Part shown: one piece after another, positions 19,774 to 29,134 of the stretch | Layout of the letters: the number at the start of each line of letters is the position of its first letter | How positions within the stretch are numbered: the stretch's first letter is position 1 | Assembly (NCBI RefSeq): GCF_003067705.1 | Contig: NZ_QANL01000002.1 | Location: 310,001 to 374,000, forward strand | Reading direction: 5' to 3' | Origin: Planctomonas deserti | GTDB lineage: Bacteria; Actinomycetota; Actinomycetes; Actinomycetales; Microbacteriaceae | DNA length: 64,000 nucleotides | Notes under the pieces: model-generated | Told to the model about the DNA's origin: nothing | The model's input: only the letters and a program-made list of their open reading frames with translations | Databases searched by the model: none | Translations under genes and position numbers: made by a program

Positions 19774-20796
19774 TCAGCTCATCCAGCGCCACCAGCGCGA
19801 CGGCTCGGTCTCGGGCTTCGGGCCCTCGCCGAGGGCGCGCGCGGCCTCGAGCAGGTCGTCACCGGTCAGCGTCATCACGTCATCGCGGTCGAGCGCGTCA
19901 AGGCTGCGGTGCTCGTCCCGCGACAGCCTCAGGGCCTGCCGGTTGAGCGCCTGCTCGAACAGCGTCCGGGCGAAGCGCGCGTTGCCGGAGTCCTCCCCGG
20001 CGTGCAGGCCGGAGAGGATGCGGCGCAGCGTCTGCTCGGCGCCGGGCTCCAGCGTGTACTGGTGCTGGGCGACCATCTGGTTGAAGATCGCCTCGAGCGC
20101 GTCGACGGAGTAGTCGGGGAACGTGATCTCGCGCGCGAAGCGGGAGCGCAGGCCCGGGTTGGAGAGCAGGAACGCCTCCATCAGGCGGGGGTAGCCGGCC
20201 ACGATCACCACGAGCCGGTGCCGGTGATCCTCCATGCGCTTGAGCAGCACCTCGATCGCCTCCGGGCCGAAGTCCATCCGGCCGTCCTCCGGGTTGAGGG
20301 CGTACGCCTCGTCGATGAAGAGGACGCCGTCGAGGGCCTTGCGGATCACGCGGTCGGTCTTGAGCGCAGTCGCACCGACGTACTGCCCCACCAGGCCGGA
20401 CCGGTCAACCTCGACCAGATGGCCCTTCTGCAGCAGCCCGACCGCGCGGTACATCTCGGCCAGGAGCCGGGCGACCGTGGTCTTGCCCGTGCCCGGGTTC
20501 CCGAGGAACACCAGGTGCTGCGAGGTCGCGACCTCCGGCAGGCCGTGCGCCTTGCGGCGGGCCTGCACCTGCAGCATGGCGACGAGCGCCCGCACCTGCT
20601 CCTTCACGGTCTCGAGGCCGACCAGCGAGTCGAGCTCGGCCTGCACCTCGGCGAGCGGCCGGGCGGGACCGGGGCGGCCGCCGAAGAGGTCGCCCACAAG
20701 GTCGTCCACCCGCTCGGAGCCGGGCAGCTTCAGCTGCTCGGCCAGATGGCTGATGGTCTCGCGCAGGTCGTCGAGAGGATTGCGGCTGGCAGCCAT
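19774..20796 (-). CDS. AAA ATPase of the CbxX/CfqX (EccA C-terminal) type
   Basis: A 340-residue protein with one AAA+ module. Walker A is GNPGTGKTT (about residues 99-107), Walker B is VLFIDEAY (158-165), and NPGLRSRF supplies the arginine finger region. The amino-terminal 60 residues are helical and the Val-Gly-Leu-Glu-Thr-Val-Lys segment is family-typical. Relatives act as rubisco activases (CbbX) or as the ATPase part of type VII secretion EccA proteins. No esx or rubisco genes are nearby, so its client is unknown. Confidence 0.85.
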   Translation of the reverse strand: MAASRNPLDDLRETISHLAEQLKLPGSERVDDLVGDLFGGRPGPARPLAEVQAELDSLVGLETVKEQVRALVAMLQVQARRKAHGLPEVATSQHLVFLGNPGTGKTTVARLLAEMYRAVGLLQKGHLVEVDRSGLVGQYVGATALKTDRVIRKALDGVLFIDEAYALNPEDGRMDFGPEAIEVLLKRMEDHRHRLVVIVAGYPRLMEAFLLSNPGLRSRFAREITFPDYSVDALEAIFNQMVAQHQYTLEPGAEQTLRRILSGLHAGEDSGNARFARTLFEQALNRQALRLSRDEHRSLDALDRDDVMTLTGDDLLEAARALGEGPKPETEPSRWWRWMS

Positions 20797-20928
20797 GGGA
20801 GCTCCTGGGGCGGTGGTTCAGGGGATGTCCACGGTAGTCCCCCTCCCCGTGCGGGTGAGGCGGCCGCCCGCGGCGGGCGGGCGGTCCGGGCTCAGCAGGG
20901 GAGCACGGGCCGTGCCAGGATGGCGCGC

Positions 20929-21663
20929 ATGAGCGCAGTCGCAGCGGACGGCCGGGGCGAGGAACGCTCCGAGCAGGGGACCCCGGTCAACCGCTACCCG
21001 TCGGAGCCCGCGTGGCGCGCCGTCGACGAGTACTTCACCGAGGCGCTCGTGCGCGAGGATGCCGCGCTGATCGCCGCCCGCGACTCGGGCAGCGAGACGA
21101 CCATGCCCAACGCGGAGGTGGCACCGAATCAGGGCGCGTTCCTCGGGCTCCTCGCCCAGATCGCCGGGGCCCGGCGCGTGCTCGAGTTCGGCACCCTGGC
21201 CGGCTACTCCACGCTCTGGTGCGCGCGCGCGGTGGGGGCGGACGGGCGCGTGGTGACCTTCGAGCTCGAGGAGACGAACGCCGCCGTGGCCCGCCGCAAC
21301 CTGGAGCGCGCCGGGGTCGCCGATCGGGTGGACGTCGTCGTGGGGGCTGCCGCCGCGTCCGCCCAGCGGCTCATCGACGAGGGCGCGGAGCCGTTCGACC
21401 TCGTCTTCATCGACGCCGACAAGCCGAGCAATCCGGTGTACCTCGCGGCCGCGCTGCAGCTCACCCGATCGGGCGCGGTCCTCGTGATCGACAACGTCGT
21501 CCGCCAGGGCGCGGTCGTGCGGGCGGACACGGGGGACCCGCGCGTCGAGGGCGTGCGGCGCCTCGTCGACGACATCGTCGCCCACCCGGACCTCGATGCC
21601 ACGGCGATCCAGACCGTGGGCATCAAGGGCTGGGACGGGCTGATCCTCGCCCGGCGCCGCTAG
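20929..21663 (+). CDS. SAM-dependent O-methyltransferase, class I
   Basis: A 244-residue methyltransferase of the catechol/caffeoyl-CoA O-methyltransferase type. Motif I is RVLEFGTLAGYSTLW (about residues 84-97), motif II contains VTFELE, and FDLVFIDADK carries the metal-binding aspartates used in catalysis. GAVLVIDNVVRQGAV is the post-II block. Two in-frame ATGs (20920 and 20929) exist; I prefer 20929, eight bases after AGGA. It ends 140 bases before the iolC start, separated by an operator-like site, and appears independent of inositol genes. Confidence 0.87.
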   Translation: MSAVAADGRGEERSEQGTPVNRYPSEPAWRAVDEYFTEALVREDAALIAARDSGSETTMPNAEVAPNQGAFLGLLAQIAGARRVLEFGTLAGYSTLWCARAVGADGRVVTFELEETNAAVARRNLERAGVADRVDVVVGAAAASAQRLIDEGAEPFDLVFIDADKPSNPVYLAAALQLTRSGAVLVIDNVVRQGAVVRADTGDPRVEGVRRLVDDIVAHPDLDATAIQTVGIKGWDGLILARRR

Positions 21664-21744
21664 TCGCGAAGACGCGGCGGCGATCGGGACGGTGGTCCTC
21701 CCGATGGCACGGCGAGCTTCTTGCGCCGCACGGTCCTTGTGTTA

Positions 21745-21757
21745 TTGTTAGGACAAA
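21745..21757 (-). promoter_or_regulatory. Putative inositol-regulon operator upstream of iolC
   Basis: The plus strand reads TTGTTAGGACAAA; its complement TTTGTCCTAACAA matches the 13-bp motif found at three other inositol-locus promoters in this window. A GTCCT...AGGAC inverted repeat (21733-21737 and 21750-21754) surrounds it. It lies 47 bases before the iolC start. It contains TGTCCTAACA, which agrees with the IolR recognition sequence I recall for Corynebacterium glutamicum. Confidence 0.6.
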
Positions 21758-21803
21758 GACCACCGACGCGGCGTTCCTGCCGCAGAGAGTTGTACAGCGG
21801 AGT

Positions 21804-22760
21804 ATGACTGCCTCTTCCCCCTTCGATGTCCTGGCGATCGGCCGGCTGGGCGTGGACATCTACCCCCTGCAGGACGCCGTCGGCCTCGAGGACGTCGACA
21901 CCTTCGGCAAGTACCTCGGCGGCAGCGCGGCCAACGTCTCGGTCGCCGCCGCGCGTTACGGTCGCCGCTCCGCCCTCATCGCCCGCGTGGGCGACGACCC
22001 CTTCGGCCGCTACCTGCTTCGGGAGCTCGACCGGCTCGGCGTCGACAACCGCTTCGTGCCCGTCGACCCGACGCTGAAGACGCCCATCACGTTCTGCGAG
22101 ATCTTCCCGCCGGACGACTTCCCGCTCTACTTCTACCGCGAGCCGAAGGCGCCCGACCTCAACGTCGAGCCCTCGGAGCTCGACCTCGACGCCGTGCGCG
22201 CGGCCCGCATCTTCTGGTTCACCGCAACGGGGCTCAGCCAGGAGCCCAGCCGATCGGCGCACTTCACGGCCCTCGAGGCCCGCGGTCGCACCCCGTACAC
22301 CGTGTTCGACCTCGACTACCGCCCGATGTTCTGGGCGGACCCGGCCGAGGCAGCCGTGCAGGTCTCCGCGGCACTCGAGCACGCCACGGTCGCGGTGGGG
22401 AATCGCGAGGAGTGTGAGGTCGCCGTCGGGGAGGTCGAGCCGCTCCGCGCGGCCGACGCGCTGCTCGAGCGCGGGGTCAGCCTCGCCATCGTGAAGCAGG
22501 GACCGAAGGGCGTGCTGGCCAGGACCCGCACCGAGACCGTCGAGGTCCCGCCGTACTTCGTCGACGTCGTCAACGGGCTCGGCGCGGGCGACGCCTTCGG
22601 CGGCGCGCTCTGCCACGGCCTGCTCGAGGGCTGGGACCTCGAGCGCATCCTCCGCTTCGCCAACGTCGCCGGCGCGATCGTCGCCTCGCGGCGCGAGTGC
22701 TCCACCGCCATGCCGACCGAGTCCGAGGTGGCCGGCATCCTCACCGAAGGAGGGCGCTGA
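21804..22760 (+). CDS. iolC: 5-dehydro-2-deoxygluconokinase
   Basis: A 318-residue PfkB-family sugar kinase that phosphorylates 2-deoxy-5-keto-D-gluconate in myo-inositol breakdown. The GGSAANVSVAAARYG substrate motif (39-53) and the NGLGAGDAFGGAL motif with catalytic Asp263 are intact, and YFYREPKAPDLN plus DLDYRPMFW are IolC-specific. It is the first gene of the iol operon. The start at 21804 excludes a long in-frame extension from the preceding gene's region. Its TGA overlaps the next ATG by one base (TGATG), implying coupling. Confidence 0.93.
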   Translation: MTASSPFDVLAIGRLGVDIYPLQDAVGLEDVDTFGKYLGGSAANVSVAAARYGRRSALIARVGDDPFGRYLLRELDRLGVDNRFVPVDPTLKTPITFCEIFPPDDFPLYFYREPKAPDLNVEPSELDLDAVRAARIFWFTATGLSQEPSRSAHFTALEARGRTPYTVFDLDYRPMFWADPAEAAVQVSAALEHATVAVGNREECEVAVGEVEPLRAADALLERGVSLAIVKQGPKGVLARTRTETVEVPPYFVDVVNGLGAGDAFGGALCHGLLEGWDLERILRFANVAGAIVASRRECSTAMPTESEVAGILTEGGR

Positions 22761-23659
22761 TGCCCGAGCGATTTCTCAGCCCCGCCCGGTTCGAGCGCCT
22801 GCGCGAGATCCGGGCGACCGAGCCCGCGACCATCCGGGCGACGCTGCTTGACCGCAGGCGGCGCGAGGTCCTGCGCGGCGACGGCCGGCTGTTCATCGTC
22901 GCGGCCGACCACCCGGCGCGGGGAGCGCTCGCCGTGGGCGCCAACCCCACTGCCATGGCGGACCGCTACGACCTCCTCGACCGGCTCGCCACCGCGCTCA
23001 GCCGGCCCGGGGTGGACGGCGTCCTCGGCACGCCCGACATCATCGACGATCTCGCGGCCCTCGGCCTGCTGCACGACAAGATCATCGTCGGCTCGATGAA
23101 CCGCGGCGGGCTGCGCGGCGCTTCCTTCGAGATGGACGACCGCTTCACCGGCTACGACGTGAGGAGCATGGTCGACGCCGGCATCGACTTCGCCAAGACG
23201 CTCCTGCGCGTGAACCTCGACGACCGCGCGACGGCACCGACCCTCACCGCGACGGCCGCGGCCGTGACCGAGGCGTCGGCCGCGGGGCTCCCGATCATGC
23301 TCGAGCCCTTCATGAGCCGGTGGGTGGACGGCCGCGTGGTCAACGACCTGTCGACGGACGCCGTCATCCTCTCCGTCGCCATCGCGTCCGGCCTGGGCGC
23401 GTCGAGCGCCTACACCTGGATGAAGCTGCCCGTCGTGCCGGAGATGGAGCGCGTGATGGCCGCCACGACGATGCCGACGCTGCTCCTCGGCGGCGACTCC
23501 GGCGCCGATCCCGACGAGACCTTCGCGGCCTGGCAGAACGCCCTCGCCCTCCCCGGCGTCCGCGGTCTCACCGTCGGCCGCACCCTTCTCTACCCACCCG
23601 ACGACGACGTCGCCGCAGCCGTGGACATCGCGGCCGGTCTCGTCCACACCGGCCTCTAG
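22760..23659 (+). CDS. Cgl0159-family (beta/alpha)8 protein, candidate 5-keto-2-deoxy-6-phosphogluconate aldolase
   Basis: A 299-residue TIM-barrel protein of the type found in actinobacterial iol operons (Cgl0159 family). It resembles class I aldolases of the DeoC/LacD superfamily: AADHPARGAL near residue 50, GTPDIIDDLAALG, and Lys146 (DFAKTLLRVN) or Lys222 (YTWMKLPVV) as Schiff-base candidates. No IolJ-type class II aldolase is present in the locus, so I infer this enzyme splits DKGP to dihydroxyacetone phosphate and malonate semialdehyde. It is translationally coupled to iolC. Family assignment is firm; the reaction is inferred. Confidence 0.75.
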   Translation: MPERFLSPARFERLREIRATEPATIRATLLDRRRREVLRGDGRLFIVAADHPARGALAVGANPTAMADRYDLLDRLATALSRPGVDGVLGTPDIIDDLAALGLLHDKIIVGSMNRGGLRGASFEMDDRFTGYDVRSMVDAGIDFAKTLLRVNLDDRATAPTLTATAAAVTEASAAGLPIMLEPFMSRWVDGRVVNDLSTDAVILSVAIASGLGASSAYTWMKLPVVPEMERVMAATTMPTLLLGGDSGADPDETFAAWQNALALPGVRGLTVGRTLLYPPDDDVAAAVDIAAGLVHTGL

Positions 23660-23717
23660 CCGACCGGTTCCCCCAGCCGCACCCGAGCTTTCGCACCACC
23701 TTCGGAGGAAGAACACC

Positions 23718-25271
23718 ATGAGCACCATCGAAACCGCCTCGCACGCCGAGGCTCCCGCGGACGGCGTCCGCGTGATCTCGCACTGGATCGACGGCGCCGT
23801 GCGCGCCTCGTCGAGCGGCCGCACCGCCCCGGTCTACAACCCCGCCACCGGCGCCGTCCGCGCCGAGGTCGCCCTCGCCGATCAGGCCGAGATCGACGAG
23901 GCGATCCTCTCGGCGCAGCGCGGCTTCGAGGTGTGGTCGCGACTGTCGATGGCGAGGCGGCAGACCGTGATGTTCGCCTTCCGCGAGCTGCTCAACGCGA
24001 GGAAGAAGGAGCTCGCGGAGATCATCACCGCGGAGCACGGCAAGGTCGTCTCGGACGCGATGGGCGAGATCCTGCGCGGCCAGGAGGTCGTGGAGCTGGC
24101 CACCGGCTTCCCACACCTGATCAAGGGCGCCTTCAGCGAGAACGCCTCCACCGGCATCGACGTCTACTCGCTGAAGCAGCCGCTGGGTGTCGTGGGGATC
24201 ATCTCCCCGTTCAACTTCCCGGCGATGGTGCCGATGTGGTTCTTCCCGATCGCGATCGCCGCCGGCAACGCGGTCATCGTGAAGCCGAGCGAGAAGGACC
24301 CGTCCGCGTCGATGTGGCTCGCGGAGCTGTGGAAGGAGGCCGGTCTTCCCGACGGCGTCTTCACCGTGCTGCAGGGCGACAAGCTCGCGGTCGACGGGCT
24401 CCTCAACTCCCCGATCGTCCAGTCGATCTCGTTCGTGGGCTCCACCCCGATCGCCCAGTACATTTACGAGACGGCGTCCCGGAACGGCAAGCGCGTGCAG
24501 GCCCTCGGCGGGGCGAAGAACCACATGCTGGTCCTCCCCGACGCCGACCTCGACCTCGTCGCCGACCAGGCCGTGAATGCCGGCTACGGCGCGGCGGGGG
24601 AGCGCTGCATGGCGATCTCCGTCGTCCTCGCCGTCGAGCCCGTCGCGGACGAGCTGATCACCAAGATCGCGGACCGCATCAAGGGCCTCCGCATCGGCAA
24701 CGGTGCCGGCGACGACCAGGGCGAGCCCGACATGGGACCCCTGATCACCGACGTGCACCGCGACAAGGTGTCCTCCTACGTCGACATCGCCGAGGCGGAC
24801 GGCGCGAAGATCGTCGTCGACGGCCGCGGCTTCACGGTCGAGGGCCACGAGGAGGGCTTCTTCTTCGGCCCCACCCTGATCGACGAGATCCCCACCACCT
24901 CCCGCGCCTATCAGGAGGAGATCTTCGGGCCCGTGCTCTCCGTCGTCCGGGTGAAGACCTTCGCCGAGGGGGTCGAGCTCATCAACTCGGGCCAGTTCGG
25001 CAACGGCACGGCGATCTTCACCAACGACGGCGGCGCCGCCCGGCGCTTCCAGAACGAGGTGCAGGTGGGGATGATCGGCATCAACGTGCCGATCCCCGTT
25101 CCGGTGGCCTACCACTCCTTCGGCGGCTGGAAGCAGTCCCTGTTCGGCGACGCGAAGGCGTACGGCGTGCACGGCTTCGACTTCTTCACGCGGGAGAAGG
25201 CGATTACGAGCCGCTGGCTCGACCCCGCCACGCACGGCGGCATCAACCTCGGCTTCCCGCAGAACACCTAG
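23718..25271 (+). CDS. iolA: CoA-acylating methylmalonate-/malonate-semialdehyde dehydrogenase
   Basis: A 517-residue aldehyde dehydrogenase of the MmsA/IolA group. It converts malonate semialdehyde with CoA and NAD to acetyl-CoA and CO2, the last step of inositol catabolism. The group-specific ISPFNFPAMVPMWFFP block (162-177) and the catalytic Cys297 in AGERCMAI are present. The Glu general base of hydrolytic ALDHs is replaced, as usual in CoA-acylating members. AGGAAG lies before the ATG at 23718. It is the third gene of the operon, 58 bases after the aldolase candidate. Confidence 0.93.
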   Translation: MSTIETASHAEAPADGVRVISHWIDGAVRASSSGRTAPVYNPATGAVRAEVALADQAEIDEAILSAQRGFEVWSRLSMARRQTVMFAFRELLNARKKELAEIITAEHGKVVSDAMGEILRGQEVVELATGFPHLIKGAFSENASTGIDVYSLKQPLGVVGIISPFNFPAMVPMWFFPIAIAAGNAVIVKPSEKDPSASMWLAELWKEAGLPDGVFTVLQGDKLAVDGLLNSPIVQSISFVGSTPIAQYIYETASRNGKRVQALGGAKNHMLVLPDADLDLVADQAVNAGYGAAGERCMAISVVLAVEPVADELITKIADRIKGLRIGNGAGDDQGEPDMGPLITDVHRDKVSSYVDIAEADGAKIVVDGRGFTVEGHEEGFFFGPTLIDEIPTTSRAYQEEIFGPVLSVVRVKTFAEGVELINSGQFGNGTAIFTNDGGAARRFQNEVQVGMIGINVPIPVPVAYHSFGGWKQSLFGDAKAYGVHGFDFFTREKAITSRWLDPATHGGINLGFPQNT

Positions 25272-25281
25272 GCCGGCACAC

Positions 25282-26199
25282 GTGAGCACAACGGACCAGC
25301 GCTGGTTCCACCGCCGGGGCGGACTCGCCCGCGACGGCTGGGAGAGCGTCGTGGATGAGTCGACCCCCGGCTGGCAGCACACGGGCATCCGCGTGGCCGA
25401 CCTCTCCGGCGGCGACGAACTCGGCCTGGACGAGACGGGAGTCGAGCGCATCGTCGTGCCGCTCGCCGGGTCGTTCACGGTGATCGCCGAGGAGGGCGGG
25501 GAGCGCACCACGACCGAGCTCGCCGGGCGCGCATCCGTGTTCGCCGGACCGACCGACGTGCTCTACCTGTCCGCCGCCGCGACCGCGCGGATCACCGGCA
25601 GCGGTCGCGTCGCCGTGGCGACGTCGCCCACGACCGACGTCCGCCCGACGCGACACATCCCCGCCGCCGATACGCCCGTGGAGCTCCGCGGCGCGGGGGC
25701 GTCCAGCCGGCAGGTGCACAACTTCGGCACCCCGCAGGCCCTCGACGCCGCCCGGCTCATCGTGTGCGAGGTGATCACGCCGGCCGAGAACTGGTCGTCC
25801 TACCCGCCGCACAAGCACGACGAGCAGGTGCCCGGCCACGAGTCGCGGCTCGAGGAGATCTACTACTTCGAGACCGCGCCCGTCGCGGGAAGCGACGCGT
25901 CGCAGACGGCCGCGTTCGGCATGTTCAGCACCTACTCCTCGCCCGCGGGCGAGATCGACATCAACGCGATGGTGCGGACCGGCGACATCGCCCTCGTGCC
26001 CTACGGGTACCACGGGCCCGCCGTCGCCGCCCCCGGCTACGACCTGTACTACCTGAACGTCATGGCGGGCCCGGATCCCGAGCGGGTCTGGCTCATCAGC
26101 GACGACCCCGACCACGCGTGGGTGCGCGACACCTGGACCGGCCAGGACGTCGACCCCCGACTCCCATTCCCCGCCAACACGGAAGGCCAGAACGAATGA
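25282..26199 (+). CDS. iolB: 5-deoxy-glucuronate isomerase
   Basis: A 305-residue bicupin that isomerises 5-deoxy-D-glucuronate to 2-deoxy-5-keto-D-gluconate. The family's metal-binding region YPPHKHDE with a downstream LEEIYYFE is intact, as is the YGYHGPAVAAPGYDLYYLNVMAG ending (conserved H, P and Y residues). The start is a GTG at 25282, ten bases after iolA. The TGA at 26197-26199 overlaps the iolD start (ATGA). Confidence 0.93.
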   Translation: MSTTDQRWFHRRGGLARDGWESVVDESTPGWQHTGIRVADLSGGDELGLDETGVERIVVPLAGSFTVIAEEGGERTTTELAGRASVFAGPTDVLYLSAAATARITGSGRVAVATSPTTDVRPTRHIPAADTPVELRGAGASSRQVHNFGTPQALDAARLIVCEVITPAENWSSYPPHKHDEQVPGHESRLEEIYYFETAPVAGSDASQTAAFGMFSTYSSPAGEIDINAMVRTGDIALVPYGYHGPAVAAPGYDLYYLNVMAGPDPERVWLISDDPDHAWVRDTWTGQDVDPRLPFPANTEGQNE

Positions 26200-28109
26200 C
26201 AGCGACGAAGCGGATGACGGTCAGCCAGGCGCTGGTGGAGTTCCTCGCCCACCAGTGGACCGTCGACGGCGACATCCGCGAGCGCACGATCCCCGGCATG
26301 CTCGGCATCTTCGGCCACGGGAACGTCGCCGGCATCGGCCAGGCGCTCAAGCAGTCCAACGTCGAGCAGCCGGACCTGATGCCGTACTACCAGGCGCGCA
26401 ACGAGCAGGCCATGGTGCACCAGGCCGTGGGCTTCGCCCGCATGCACCGCCGGCGCGCGACGCTGGCGTCGGCGGCATCCGTCGGACCGGGCGCCGCCAA
26501 CATGCTCACCGGAGCCGCCCTCGCCACGACCAACCGGCTGCCGGCGCTCCTGCTGCCGAGCGACACCTTCGCGACGCGCGTCGCCGATCCGGTGCTGCAG
26601 CAGCTCGAGCAGCCGTGGGACATCGGGCTCACCGTGAACGACGCGTTCCGCCCGCTCTCGCGGTTCTTCGACCGCGTGCAGCGCCCGGAGCAGCTGTACT
26701 CCATCGCTCTCGCGGCGATGCGCGTGCTGACCGACCCCGCCGAGACCGGTGCGGTGACCATCGCGCTGCCCGAGGACGTGCAGGCCGAGGCGCTCGACGT
26801 GCCGGTGGAGTTCCTGCAGGACCGCGAGTGGCACATCCGCCGGCCGCTGCCCGAGCGCGGTCCGCTCGCCCGGGCGGTCGCGGCCATCCGCGGCGCGAAG
26901 AAGCCCTTCCTCGTCGCGGGCGGCGGCGTGCTCTACTCCGACGCGGAGGACCAGCTGCGCGCGCTCGTCGAGGCCACCGGCATCCCGGTCGGCACCTCGC
27001 AGGCCGGCGGCGGCTCCCTGAACTGGGACCACCCGCAGTACCTCGGCGGCGTCGGCGCCACCGGCACGCTCGCCGCCAACCGGCTCGCCGCGGAGGCGGA
27101 CGTCGTGATCGGCGTGGGCACGCGCTACAGCGACTTCACCACCGCGTCCCGCACGGCGTTCCAGAACCCGGACGTGGTGTTCGTCAACATCAACGTCGCG
27201 GCGTTCGACGCGTACAAGCACGGCTCGCAGATCCCGCTGATCGCGGACGCCCGGGAGGCGCTGACCGCGCTCGCTGCCGAGCTCGGGGGCCTCGCGGTGA
27301 CGCCGGACTACGCCGAGCGTATCGCCCGCGAGAAGGCGGAGTGGGATCGCACGGTCGACGACGCGTTCGCGCCGTCCGGCCTCGCCCTGCCCGGCCAGAC
27401 CGAGATCATCAACGCCGTGCAGTCCTCGAGCGCCCCGGAGGACGTCGTCGTGCAGGCGGCCGGCTCGCTGCCCGGCGACCTGCACAAGCTGTGGCGCGTG
27501 CGGAACCCGCTCGGCTACCACGTCGAGTACGCCTTCTCCTGCATGGGCTACGAGATCGCGGGCGGCCTCGGCGCGAAGCGCGGGCTGCTGGCGAACGGCG
27601 ACGACCGCGACGTCATCGTCATGGTCGGCGACGGCTCGTACCTCATGCTCAACACCGAGCTGGTCACGGCGGTCGCCGAGGGCATCAAGATCATCGTCGT
27701 GCTGATCCAGAACCACGGCTACGCGTCGATCGGCCACCTCTCCGAGACGGTCGGCTCCGAGCGCTTCGGCACGCTGTACCGCAGCTACGACCCGGAGGCC
27801 CGCAACTTCCAGGGGGACGACATCCTCCCGGTGGACCTGGCCATGAACGCCCGCAGCTACGGCATCGACGTGATCGAGGTTGCGGAGAGACCGGGCGCCA
27901 TCGACGACCTCAAGGCCGCCGTCGCCACCGCGAAGGCGTCCGACCGGTCGACGTTCATCCACGTCAACAGCGACCCGCGCATCTACTCGCCCGACGGCGG
28001 GGGCTGGTGGGACGTGCCGGTGCCCGAGGTCTCGACGCTCGAGTCCACCCAGCGGGCCCGCGATGAGTACCTCGTCGAGCAGGCCAACCAGAAGCCCCTG
28101 CTCGGCTGA
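26196..28109 (+). CDS. iolD: 3D-(3,5/4)-trihydroxycyclohexane-1,2-dione hydrolase
   Basis: A 637-residue thiamine-diphosphate enzyme that hydrolytically opens the ring of trihydroxycyclohexane-dione to 5-deoxy-glucuronate. The ThDP domain order is standard: a PYR domain with the catalytic Glu in PYYQARNEQAMVHQAVGFA, a central domain, and a PP domain with VGDGSYLMLNTEL for Mg2+/diphosphate binding. The distinctive IPGMLGIFGHGNVAGIG start is typical of IolD. It overlaps iolB by four bases (ATGA), giving coupled translation. Confidence 0.94.
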   Translation: MTATKRMTVSQALVEFLAHQWTVDGDIRERTIPGMLGIFGHGNVAGIGQALKQSNVEQPDLMPYYQARNEQAMVHQAVGFARMHRRRATLASAASVGPGAANMLTGAALATTNRLPALLLPSDTFATRVADPVLQQLEQPWDIGLTVNDAFRPLSRFFDRVQRPEQLYSIALAAMRVLTDPAETGAVTIALPEDVQAEALDVPVEFLQDREWHIRRPLPERGPLARAVAAIRGAKKPFLVAGGGVLYSDAEDQLRALVEATGIPVGTSQAGGGSLNWDHPQYLGGVGATGTLAANRLAAEADVVIGVGTRYSDFTTASRTAFQNPDVVFVNINVAAFDAYKHGSQIPLIADAREALTALAAELGGLAVTPDYAERIAREKAEWDRTVDDAFAPSGLALPGQTEIINAVQSSSAPEDVVVQAAGSLPGDLHKLWRVRNPLGYHVEYAFSCMGYEIAGGLGAKRGLLANGDDRDVIVMVGDGSYLMLNTELVTAVAEGIKIIVVLIQNHGYASIGHLSETVGSERFGTLYRSYDPEARNFQGDDILPVDLAMNARSYGIDVIEVAERPGAIDDLKAAVATAKASDRSTFIHVNSDPRIYSPDGGGWWDVPVPEVSTLESTQRARDEYLVEQANQKPLLG

Positions 28110-28139
28110 CCACCGCCCCGACCAACTTCCGGAGAAGAC

Positions 28140-29090
28140 ATGACTGACAGCATTCCCGACGACGCAGACGTCGCCATCGAGACGGCGCCCGGCCTCCGCA
28201 TCGGCACCGCCCCCGACTCCTGGGGGGTGTGGTTCCCGGACGACCCGAAGCAGGTCCCGTGGCAGCGGTTCCTCGACGAGGTCGTGCAGGCGGGCTACAC
28301 CTGGATCGAGCTGGGACCCTACGGGTACCTGCCGACCGACCCGCACCAGCTCGAGGACGAGCTCGGCTCCCGCGGCCTCAAGCTCTCGGCCGGCACCGTC
28401 TTCACCGGCTTCCACAAGGGCGACGACCAGTGGCAGCGCGCCTGGGACCAGGCGCTCGCCGTCGCCGGCCTGGCCTCGAAGCTCGGCGCGGAGCACCTCG
28501 TCGTCATCCCCGACCTGTGGCGCAGCGACGCCACGAGCGAGGTGCTGGAGTCGCGCACGCTCACGGACGAGCAGTGGACGAAGCTCGCCGCCGGGCACGA
28601 CCGGCTGGGCAAGGCCCTGCTCGAGGAGTTCGGCGTGCGCCAGCAGTTCCACTCCCACGCCGACAGCCACGTGGGCACGACCCGCGAGGTCGTGCGCTTC
28701 CTCGACGAGACCGACTCGCGATACACGAATCTGTGCCTCGACACCGGTCACTTCGCCTACTACGGCGGCGACAACGTCAAGCTCATCGAGGACAGGCCCG
28801 ACCGGATCGGCTACCTGCACCTCAAGCAGGTCGACACGTCGCTGCTGTTCGACGTGCTGAAGAACGACGTGCCGTTCGCCGAGGCGGTGGGCCAGGGCAT
28901 CATGATCGAGCCGCCGCACGGCGTGCCCGACCTCGCGCCGATCATCGAGGCCGTCGCCGCGATCGACTCCGAGATCTTCGCGATCGTGGAGCAGGACATG
29001 TACGGATGCGAGATCGACCGCCCGTTCCCGATCGCCAAGCGCACCCGCGAGCACATCTTCGGCTGCACGCACCTCGCCCGGGTGCACTGA
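28140..29090 (+). CDS. iolE: 2-keto-myo-inositol dehydratase
   Basis: A 316-residue xylose-isomerase-like TIM barrel that dehydrates scyllo-inosose to the cyclohexane-dione substrate of IolD. IGTAPDSWGVWFPDDP near the amino terminus is the IolE hallmark; GYTWIELGPYGYLPTDP, HSHADSHVGT and CLDTGHFAYYGGD carry conserved metal-ligand Glu/His/Asp residues. GGAGAAG lies before the ATG. It is 30 bases after iolD in the same operon. Confidence 0.93.
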   Translation: MTDSIPDDADVAIETAPGLRIGTAPDSWGVWFPDDPKQVPWQRFLDEVVQAGYTWIELGPYGYLPTDPHQLEDELGSRGLKLSAGTVFTGFHKGDDQWQRAWDQALAVAGLASKLGAEHLVVIPDLWRSDATSEVLESRTLTDEQWTKLAAGHDRLGKALLEEFGVRQQFHSHADSHVGTTREVVRFLDETDSRYTNLCLDTGHFAYYGGDNVKLIEDRPDRIGYLHLKQVDTSLLFDVLKNDVPFAEAVGQGIMIEPPHGVPDLAPIIEAVAAIDSEIFAIVEQDMYGCEIDRPFPIAKRTREHIFGCTHLARVH

Positions 29091-29134
29091 GACACACGCC
29101 TCACCCCGACCACGACACCAGGAGAAGCACACAC

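Noticed and set aside
26049-29132. Very long open frame (over 1000 codons) on the minus strand opposite iolD and iolE
   Set aside because: It is antisense to clearly conserved enzymes; the translation is a low-complexity Arg/Val/Gly/Asp/Glu mix typical of the complement of G+C-rich codons.
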